This document shows positions 47,081 to 53,213 of a stretch of 53,213 bases of DNA, in pieces. Each line of letters begins with the position of its first letter. The first letter of the stretch is position 1. Under the pieces are notes generated by a model, which did not search any database, was not told the DNA's origin, and saw only the letters and a list, made by a program, of their open reading frames with translations. Origin of the DNA: an uncultured Lachnospiraceae bacterium (GTDB taxonomy: Bacteria > Bacillota > Clostridia > Lachnospirales > Lachnospiraceae); contig CAMNXA010000019.1 of NCBI GenBank assembly GCA_946566685.1, positions 1-53,213 on the forward strand. The letters are read 5' to 3'. Both the position numbers and the translations under genes were made by a program.

Positions 47081-49261
47081 TCACCCTTTTACCGTAAAAT
47101 AAAACTGATAAGCGGGATATTCTTTCATTTCCACCGGCAGGGGAATCCCCGCCTGCATCAGGGCCGAACCCTGATAACACTTTTTGCTCGATTTCTCCTC
47201 ATAGGAAGCCTCCGGCAAAAGTTCTTTCAATTTCACATAACTGACCGTCATATTCCCGTGAATCTCCAGCATCACCACATGGAGCAACACGTTCCTGCGA
47301 TCCTTTGATATAAACATCCAGGCCGCCAGGGAATCCTCATAGGGATTTGAGAGCCTGTAATAGTCCCCATTACTGATCAGCGCTTCGTATTCCTTATACT
47401 GCCTGATCTGGTCCCTGACCTGCTCTTTCTCTTCCTCTGTCAGCTTCTCAAGGGACAGTTCATATCCAAAAGCTCCGGTCATGGCCACAATGCCTCTGGT
47501 CTGCAAGCTGATGCTTCTCCCCGTCTGGTGATTGGGCACCGCCGACACATGGGCTGCCATGGCCGACATGGGGTAGAAGAAAGACGTCCCGTACTGAATC
47601 CGCAGCCTGTCCACTGCGTCCGTATTGTCGCTGCACCAGATCTGCGGCGTATAGTATAACATTCCGGCATCAAACCTGCCGCCGCCGCCGCAGCAGCCTT
47701 CTATCAGGAGGTGGGGATACTTGGCCGTCAGCTTCTCCAGGAAGTCATAAACACCCAGCACATAATCATAAGCCACCTTGCCCTGTCTGTTATCCGCGGA
47801 ATAAACATCTGAAATGCTTCTGTTCATATCCCACTTCACATATTCAATGTTTCCCTGGTCAAACACCTTGCAGATCTGCTCAAAAATATAGTCCCGCACT
47901 TCTTTTCTGGAAAAATCAAGTACCAGCTGATTGCGGCTGCGCACCGGTTTGCGCTGAGGATTTAACATCGTCCAGTCCGGATGTGTCCGGTAGAGATCGC
48001 TGTCCTCAGAAACCATCTCCGGCTCGATCCAGATACCAAACTTCACGCCTTCTTGGTTGACTTTTCTAGTCAACTCGCCGAGACTGCATCCCAGCTTCTG
48101 CTCGTTGACCTGCCAGTCTCCCAATCCGCTGTTGTCGTCTTCCCTTTTGCCAAACCAGCCGTCATCCATGACCACCATATCAATGCCAAGTTCGGCCGCC
48201 TCTTTCGCCAGCTGGACGATCGTCTCTCCATTGAAATGAAAATAAGCCGCCTCCCAGCTGTTGACCAGCACCGGCCTGGGGCTGTGCTGATAAGCGCCCC
48301 GGCACACATGATCCCTGAGGCAATGGTGATATTTAAGGGACAATCCGCCAAATCCCTGATCGGAATAGCACAGAATGGTCTCCGGCACCGTCAGCATCTC
48401 TCCTGCTTCCAGAGGATAGTGAAGCAGATCACTCTGCATTCCCATAATGACCCTGGTCTGGTTATACTGATCTTTCTCCGCCTCGCAGAGAAAATTGCCG
48501 CTGTAGACAAACACCATGCCGTAGCAGCTTCCATAATCTTCCGTGGCATCCTCATCCGCGATGATCACCGCCGGATTATACTGATGGCTGGAACTTCCCC
48601 GGCGGCTGCCGAGCACCTGACTGCCATGGGCAATGGAAGTCCGCTGCATATTTCTCTCCATGGCATGCCTGCCATAGAAGCTGACCAGATCAAAATCTCC
48701 AGCCATAAAGTCCAGACTTGCAGATGCTGCCTTTTCCACCACGATACTGCCCGTACCGCCATTGATGATCTGCACGCTTCTGGTAATAATATCGTCTTCT
48801 TCAAGTACACCGTACAACAGACGCACCTGTACTCTGCTCACCGTATCTTCCAGTCTGATCTCCAGCGTCTGCGCATCCTCATCGTCAGCATAGACTGCCG
48901 GAAGTCCCGGCAGTCCGTACTTACCCTGTCTTATCTCATGTCCGGTATAGCGCAGATCACAGCATTCCGATTCGTCATGATTCCTGACTACCAGGGCGCT
49001 GTTTCGATAATCCCCTGTTCCCGTTGTGGGGTATTCCTGGGGCAGTGCATCCATGGAGTAGGTCCTGTCACTTCCCGCATCATAGGGGTTCGCTGAAAAT
49101 CCTCTGTCATAATAAGTCAACAGATAATCCATGTTTCCGGATATCTTCCCACCATAATACAGGTGCAGAAGATATCCGAATGCATCTATTTTCATCTGAT
49201 ATGTCGTCTGTTTCGTCTGTAATGTAAAAGTTCTTTCATCCTCTTGAAATAGAATCGCCAT
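47081..49261 (-). CDS. Alpha-galactosidase, GH36
   Basis: Hydrolyses terminal alpha-galactose from melibiose, raffinose and related sugars; no signal peptide, so intracellular. Protein of 726 residues from ATG 49261 (an upstream TTG is possible). GH36 layout with N-terminal beta-supersandwich, then the barrel: VMDDGWFGKREDDNSGLGDW, the nucleophile Asp in VKWDMNRS near residue 475, and the acid/base Asp in WCSDNTDAVDR near 543, positions matching well-studied GH36 enzymes. Last gene after the sugar transporter genes, whose imported substrate it would cleave. Confidence 0.96.
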   Translation of the reverse strand: MAILFQEDERTFTLQTKQTTYQMKIDAFGYLLHLYYGGKISGNMDYLLTYYDRGFSANPYDAGSDRTYSMDALPQEYPTTGTGDYRNSALVVRNHDESECCDLRYTGHEIRQGKYGLPGLPAVYADDEDAQTLEIRLEDTVSRVQVRLLYGVLEEDDIITRSVQIINGGTGSIVVEKAASASLDFMAGDFDLVSFYGRHAMERNMQRTSIAHGSQVLGSRRGSSSHQYNPAVIIADEDATEDYGSCYGMVFVYSGNFLCEAEKDQYNQTRVIMGMQSDLLHYPLEAGEMLTVPETILCYSDQGFGGLSLKYHHCLRDHVCRGAYQHSPRPVLVNSWEAAYFHFNGETIVQLAKEAAELGIDMVVMDDGWFGKREDDNSGLGDWQVNEQKLGCSLGELTRKVNQEGVKFGIWIEPEMVSEDSDLYRTHPDWTMLNPQRKPVRSRNQLVLDFSRKEVRDYIFEQICKVFDQGNIEYVKWDMNRSISDVYSADNRQGKVAYDYVLGVYDFLEKLTAKYPHLLIEGCCGGGGRFDAGMLYYTPQIWCSDNTDAVDRLRIQYGTSFFYPMSAMAAHVSAVPNHQTGRSISLQTRGIVAMTGAFGYELSLEKLTEEEKEQVRDQIRQYKEYEALISNGDYYRLSNPYEDSLAAWMFISKDRRNVLLHVVMLEIHGNMTVSYVKLKELLPEASYEEKSSKKCYQGSALMQAGIPLPVEMKEYPAYQFYFTVKG

Positions 49262-49340
49262 ATGCTGTACCAAACCTTTTTCTTGTTACTGTTTATTTCA
49301 TTCGCAACAATCTTGCTGCTTTCTGTTTACCTCACCATAT

Positions 49341-50174
49341 TTACTTCACCGCACCGTTGACAACACCGTTCAGGATCTGCTTCTGGCATATCACATAGAA
49401 GATCAGAATCGGTATCAACGAAAGCAGATAGGAGGCAAACGCCAGATTATAGTTCGTACCAAACTGGGACTGGAAATTAAGCTGCGCAAGAGGCAGTGTG
49501 TTTTCTCCGGATCCCGCCATGATAACGAGGGGCGTCATCACGTCATTCCATACTGCCAGCGCTGTCAGCACAGCCACCGTAGCATGCATGGGCCGCATGA
49601 TCGGGAAGATGATCTTCCAGTAAGTTCTCCATGTGGATGCGCCATCCACCTTGGCAGCCTCTTCCAGCGCCATCGGGATGTTTACCAGGTAGCCCGAATA
49701 TAACAGCACATTCATCGGCATATAGAACACAACATATAATATAATAACACCAAACCAGTTGGCAAGCCCCAACTCAGCTGTCTGTTTTGCCAGCGGCATC
49801 ATCAGGATCGCAAAAGGCACGAACATACCGCTTACGATAAACAGATAAACGAAACTGTAGAATTTACTCTTCGCTTTATTCCTGCCCAGGGCATATCCCA
49901 TCAGGGAGTGCACCACGATGGAAAGCACTACCGAAAGGCCCGTGATCAGCAGACTGTTTCTGAGGGAATGCCAGAAATCCGTGATCTCCATGGCTTCCCT
50001 GAAATTGTTAAGGCTCCAGGTTTTAGGCAGCGATAAGATGCCGCTTATGCTGTTGGTCATCTCAGAAGGCTGCTTGAACGCGATCACAACAGTCAGGTAC
50101 AACGGAAGAGCAATCGTGCAAAGTCCCAGGATCAGGACTGTCATTGCTGATATATTTGTTTTTTTCTCTATCAT
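49341..50174 (-). CDS. Sugar ABC transporter permease (MalG type)
   Basis: Second membrane subunit of a CUT1-type ABC importer. Protein of 277 residues with six membrane segments, beginning LILGLCTIALPLYLTVVIAFK, and the EAA loop EEAAKVDGASTWRTYWKIIFPIMRP that contacts the ATPase. Its start overlaps the end of the previous permease gene by four bases. No ATPase gene is present here; CUT1 importers often share one encoded elsewhere (MsmK type). Confidence 0.95.
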   Translation of the reverse strand: MIEKKTNISAMTVLILGLCTIALPLYLTVVIAFKQPSEMTNSISGILSLPKTWSLNNFREAMEITDFWHSLRNSLLITGLSVVLSIVVHSLMGYALGRNKAKSKFYSFVYLFIVSGMFVPFAILMMPLAKQTAELGLANWFGVIILYVVFYMPMNVLLYSGYLVNIPMALEEAAKVDGASTWRTYWKIIFPIMRPMHATVAVLTALAVWNDVMTPLVIMAGSGENTLPLAQLNFQSQFGTNYNLAFASYLLSLIPILIFYVICQKQILNGVVNGAVK

Positions 50175-51037
50175 AACTGTTCCTCCTTTTTACCGGAAAA
50201 CTTCATCTGTGCCACGGAAACAATGACAATCACAATAAAGAATACAACCGCGTTGGCACTCTGGAATCCGAACTGTCCGCCTGACATACCATTATTGTAG
50301 ATCAGGTAAGAGATGGACTCCGTACTCTGTGCCGGACCGCCTTTGGTCAAAGCCATGATCTGATCAAATACCATCAGGAAGTTCTTGATACACAGCACCA
50401 TGTTGATAGAAAAGAACGGGATGATCAGCGGGAAGGTCAGGTATTTGAACTGTTTCCAGCCGGTAGCGCCGTCTAATCCGCCTGCCTCATAGACATCCTC
50501 GGGCACTGTCTGTAATCCTGAGATATAGATGATGGTATTCATGGCGATCGCCTGCCATGCACATACGACCATAACGCCGATCCAGGCCGTGCCGGGATTG
50601 GAGAGGATACTGGTGCGCAGAGCCTCGATGCCGATCATATCCGCCACTGCGGGCAAAATATAAGTAAAAAAGTAATTGAAGATGTATGCTACTACCAAAG
50701 ATCCCAGGATATTTGGTAAAAAGTATGCCCCGCGGAAGAAGCTCTTAGCCCGGATATGACTGTTTAATGCCAATGCCAGAAGAAGGCTTAAGACATTAAC
50801 AACAATGGTAGTCACAACCGCCAGCTTAAAGGTAAACCAGTAAGATTTCCCCACACGTGCGTCCGTAAACAGATCTGCGTAGTTACGAAGTCCTACCCAG
50901 TCGTAGGATCCAAAGCCCTTAAAGTTTGTAAAGCTGTATATCACACCGCGAATCAGCGGAATGGTATTAAAGCAGATAAACAGGGCCAGAATCGGAATGG
51001 TAATCAACAAAAATGTTCTTTTTCTCTCATTTTTCAT
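50171..51037 (-). CDS. Sugar ABC transporter permease (MalF type)
   Basis: First membrane subunit of the importer. Protein of 288 residues, six helices, with the EAA motif YEAGGLDGATGWKQFKYLTFPLIIP. AAAGGAG precedes the ATG. It lies 21 bases after the solute-binding protein gene. The specificity is probably alpha-galactosides, judged from the GH36 gene. Confidence 0.95.
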   Translation of the reverse strand: MKNERKRTFLLITIPILALFICFNTIPLIRGVIYSFTNFKGFGSYDWVGLRNYADLFTDARVGKSYWFTFKLAVVTTIVVNVLSLLLALALNSHIRAKSFFRGAYFLPNILGSLVVAYIFNYFFTYILPAVADMIGIEALRTSILSNPGTAWIGVMVVCAWQAIAMNTIIYISGLQTVPEDVYEAGGLDGATGWKQFKYLTFPLIIPFFSINMVLCIKNFLMVFDQIMALTKGGPAQSTESISYLIYNNGMSGGQFGFQSANAVVFFIVIVIVSVAQMKFSGKKEEQL

Positions 51038-51058
51038 AGTCTCTCTTCTCCTTTCCCC

Positions 51059-52345
51059 TTAATCCGCATTTCCGTGCTGTTTCTCATAGTCCTGAACCAG
51101 ACGAATGATATCTCTGTTATAACGCAGCCAGTCCGTATCGAATTTCTGTAAGAAAGCATCCACATCCTTCTTTAACAGGAAGGTCTGAATCTGTGCATCC
51201 ACTGCCATCTCAGAGGGATAATAATGATCCGGATAGTCTGTCATGTTGCCGGAAGCAATGTACTCTGTCATGCCATCGAGGATGGTCGGCAGTGCGAAAT
51301 CACCCTTTTTGCAGGGGATAGCTGTCTGTGCATCGATGTATTTCTGAAGATTGACATCCTCATATAAGAAGTCCAGTACCTCGTAGGCCGCTTCCTTATT
51401 CGGACATTCGGCCATCACACTAAACTGCAAGTCAATACCGGAGTTCAGTGTATTTGCATCCGCCGAATCGTTGGCAGGCATTACGAAAGAATCCATATTC
51501 AAATCCGGATTCACCGACAGGATCTGAGGCGCTGCATAGCTGCCGATCGGATACATAGCCGACTCGCCTCTGGCAAAAGCGGTGCAGGCGTCATTGTATC
51601 CATATGCAAACGGATCGTCAGGCCCATACTGCAACAGTGTCAGGTATTTTTCCGATACTTCCCTGTATTCTGTGGCAAACTTGGTCTCGCCGCGGTTTAC
51701 CTGCTTGGTGGCATCCGCCGGCGCTAAGTCTACTGCCATGGAGTTCCAGGGAGCCAGACAGGTCCAGGTATCCTTGAATCCAAAATAGAAAGGAAGGATC
51801 CCTTCTGCCTGTATGGTCTCGCACAGAGCATTAAGTTCTGCCCAGTTTGTCGGTATCTCCCAGCCGTGCTCCTCAAACATATCCCTGTTATACAGGATAC
51901 CGGCCGCATTGGCCACATAAGGCACCGCAAAGATTCCGTCCGTGGGAACCAGCTCCAGGGATTCGTCAATATCCAGATACCCCTGGTTGATGTTTGCAAG
52001 CCCTGCGTAATCCGAAATATCCATGAGGATTTCCGCATCTACAAAATAAGAGTAGTTAATGTCACCGCCGATGCCGATAATATCAGGGTAATCCTCCCTT
52101 ATAAATCTCGTTTTTAATATTGTCATCGCATCGTTGGGTGAACTGATTGTGAGATGGATATCATCGTGTGTGGCATTGAACTCTTCTTCCACCATGGCGA
52201 AATAGTTCGCCGCTTCGGGTTTGTACTGAACGATCTCGATCTCAGTCACATTAGAGTTCGCTTCACTCCCGCATCCCGAAAGCATCATCGCCGCTGTCAC
52301 ACCGCATAATACCGCTCCAAGGTATTTTCCGTTCCTGCTTTTCAT
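51059..52345 (-). CDS. Sugar ABC transporter solute-binding lipoprotein
   Basis: Protein of 428 residues with a lipoprotein signal peptide (VLCGVTAAMMLSGCGSEAN; lipobox LSGC, Cys near residue 26). Extracellular solute-binding protein family 1 features: NRDMFEEHGWEIPTNWAELNALC and GESAMYPIGSYA. It captures the oligosaccharide for the two permeases encoded next. GGAAGGAG precedes the ATG. First gene of the operon; the promoter region contains two copies of a 15-bp dyad. Confidence 0.95.
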   Translation of the reverse strand: MKSRNGKYLGAVLCGVTAAMMLSGCGSEANSNVTEIEIVQYKPEAANYFAMVEEEFNATHDDIHLTISSPNDAMTILKTRFIREDYPDIIGIGGDINYSYFVDAEILMDISDYAGLANINQGYLDIDESLELVPTDGIFAVPYVANAAGILYNRDMFEEHGWEIPTNWAELNALCETIQAEGILPFYFGFKDTWTCLAPWNSMAVDLAPADATKQVNRGETKFATEYREVSEKYLTLLQYGPDDPFAYGYNDACTAFARGESAMYPIGSYAAPQILSVNPDLNMDSFVMPANDSADANTLNSGIDLQFSVMAECPNKEAAYEVLDFLYEDVNLQKYIDAQTAIPCKKGDFALPTILDGMTEYIASGNMTDYPDHYYPSEMAVDAQIQTFLLKKDVDAFLQKFDTDWLRYNRDIIRLVQDYEKQHGNAD

Positions 52346-52376
52346 AAAGCATCTCCTTCCCTAAATTGATATTTGC

Positions 52377-52399
52377 ATTATAACATACCATTTTGCTAT
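52377..52399 (-). promoter_or_regulatory. Sugar-operon promoter with operator O1
   Basis: TATAAT on the minus strand at 52377-52382, without a convincing -35. Directly upstream, ATACCATTTTGCTAT at 52385-52399 is an imperfect palindrome covering the spacer. A near-identical copy lies 83 bases further upstream. Confidence 0.55.
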
Positions 52400-52467
52400 C
52401 AATAAATAGCTGTATTTTGCATATTATATGCCTTTATGCCGCTTTTATCGCTTTTGTTTGAAGTGAA

Positions 52468-52482
52468 ATAGCATTTTGGTAT
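52468..52482 (-). promoter_or_regulatory. Operator-like dyad O2
   Basis: ATACCAAAATGCTAT on the minus strand. It matches O1 in both arms (ATACCA, TGCTAT) and differs only in the central bases. Centre-to-centre distance to O1 is 83 bases, about eight helical turns, as suits DNA looping or two-site binding. Confidence 0.5.
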
Positions 52483-52487
52483 ATAAT

Positions 52488-52562
52488 AAAAGTAAATTTG
52501 CTTCGCAAGATTAACAAATCGAGCAAGCTCGATTGCGAGATCTGCTTCGCAGACTCGGATAT
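52488..52562 (+). repeat. Modular hairpin repeat, copy D
   Basis: Starts AAAAGTAAATTTGCTTCGC, then AATCGAGC-AA-GCTCGATT as the middle stem, then CGAG-A-TCTGC-TTC-GCAGA-CTCG with the same single unpaired base as copies A and B. It lies directly after operator-like dyad O2 and before the long palindrome. Confidence 0.85.
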
Positions 52563-52589
52563 CAGATAAGCGGATAGGTATCTTATATA

Positions 52590-52896
52590 GGATTCGGGTG
52601 TCAAAAGGCGCTTCTATAAAATTTAACAGGCAGATTACACAAAATGTTCACGAAGCTATCTTGCGTAGGAATATGTGATTTTCTTAATATTCCGTGCAAT
52701 TGTCAGAAATTTCGGGACACGGATGTCCCGAAAAGCCCGTAATGAGCCTGGATGGCGAATAGAGGGCGGTTTCGTCCGCTGACATAACTTTTCCGGAATA
52801 TTTTAGAAAATCCATATGACGAAGCCCGATACAAGAGAACATTTTGTGTAATCTGCCCTCTCAATTTATCATTCGCACCTTTTGACACCCGTATCC
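52590..52896. repeat. 307-bp imperfect palindrome (MITE-like element or structured RNA)
   Basis: Two arms of about 130 bases mirror each other. Perfect blocks include a 14-base block (52595-52608 with 52878-52891, core GGGTGTCAAAAGG) and a 21-base block (52629-52649 with 52837-52857, core GATTACACAAAATG). The centre is a 10-bp stem, TTTCGGGACA with a CGGA loop, at 52710-52733. GATTTTCT and ATATTCCG recur in both arms. No gene is supported inside. It ends 32 bases before the AraC-type gene. Confidence 0.88.
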
Positions 52897-52928
52897 TAAT
52901 AATAATTTATGTGAAAGGAAGGACAACT

Positions 52929-53213
52929 ATGAGTGAAGTGATTTTTTCCGTTTTTCCCAGTGAAAATTTTATTGACCTTGGGCTGTACCAGTTCGGCTGG
53001 GAACAATGCGATCCCTCCCACTCCTTCGGGCCGGCCGCCAGAAATCACTACCTCTTCCACCTGTGCCTGTCCGGGACGGGCACCCTGATTGCCGACAACG
53101 CACAAGGCGAATCTATCACCTATCAGGTCAAGAGCGGACAGGGATTCATGATCTTTCCTCATCAGATATGTACATATATCGCGGATCATGAGATTCCATG
53201 GGAATATACATGG
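52929..53213 (+). CDS. AraC-family regulator, N-terminal part (cut by window end)
   Basis: Open frame from ATG 52929 (AAGGAAGG upstream) to the last base, 95 codons with no stop. It starts MSEVIFSVFPSENFIDLGLY and contains an AraC-type cupin arm: ARNHYLFHLCLSGTGTLIAD and VKSGQGFMIFPHQICTYIAD, typical of sugar-sensing AraC regulators such as MsmR or RafR. The DNA-binding half lies beyond the window. Divergent from the transporter operon, which it probably controls. Confidence 0.85.
   Translation, partial: MSEVIFSVFPSENFIDLGLYQFGWEQCDPSHSFGPAARNHYLFHLCLSGTGTLIADNAQGESITYQVKSGQGFMIFPHQICTYIADHEIPWEYTW

Noticed and set aside
52703..52888. A 61-codon minus-strand gene inside the long palindrome
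   Set aside because: It lies entirely in the mirrored sequence, has no ribosome binding site and resembles no protein family.

Overview
The window looks like a chromosomal segment of an anaerobic, low-to-mid GC Firmicute of the Lachnospiraceae type. This is judged from gene content, not from a database search. Supporting features are a phosphotransbutyrylase/butyrate kinase pair (butyrate formation), the aminotransferase (DapL) branch of lysine synthesis, an AspRS-GatCAB operon behind a T-box, a PurH-type formyltransferase paired with a separate PurO-type IMP cyclohydrolase, GGGAGG-type ribosome binding sites, and several lineage-typical membrane proteins. Most genes lie on the minus strand.

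Layout. 0.2-2.4 kb (+): three small genes, namely an Asn/Gly/Pro/Tyr-repeat DUF4190-like membrane protein, a small HExxH protein and a DUF975 membrane protein. 2.4-5.1 kb (-): a secreted leucine-rich-repeat surface protein. 5.1-10.9 kb (-): ptb, buk, secA and prfB, the last with a programmed +1 frameshift. 11.1-17.4 kb (-): guaB, a PocR/GAF/PAS/GGDEF/EAL protein, then purO-type and purH-type genes. 17.4-20.7 kb (-): a small membrane protein and an MBOAT/SGNH-like acylation pair preceded by a 17-bp tandem repeat. 20.9-22.8 kb: a membrane-anchored unknown (+) and a nucleotide-sugar-epimerase-like SDR (-). 23-28.6 kb (-): T-box, aspS, gatC, gatA, gatB. 28.6-30.7 kb (-): dapF, dapL. 30.9-33.1 kb (-): glnA and an ANTAR regulator, with a terminator hairpin directly at the promoter. 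33.2-35.6 kb: an Rpn-like nuclease (-) and an HTH-like unknown (+).

35.6-45.1 kb (-) is a compact seven-gene phosphothreonine signalling cluster: DUF805-FHA, zinc-ribbon-FHA, two PP2C phosphatases, a trypsin-like ectodomain joined through a membrane helix to a cytoplasmic FHA, a tail-anchored Ser/Thr kinase, and a very large Ser/Thr kinase with a repetitive extracellular domain. 45.8-47.0 kb (-) is a HicA-HicB module followed by a small overlapping gene with the layout of a SecB-like chaperone. 47.1-53.2 kb is an alpha-galactoside locus: solute-binding protein, two permeases and GH36 alpha-galactosidase (-), with a divergent AraC-type regulator (+) that runs off the end.

Non-coding structure is unusually rich. 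A modular hairpin repeat family (copies near 11.0, 28.2, 45.7 and 52.5 kb) has compensatory changes between copies. One copy sits inside the aspS T-box leader. A 307-bp imperfect palindrome lies just before the AraC gene, and two copies of a 15-bp dyad flank the sugar-operon promoter. The best candidates for little-described biology are the phosphothreonine cluster, the HicAB plus SecB-like module, the glnA attenuator with its ANTAR partner, and the two repeat elements.
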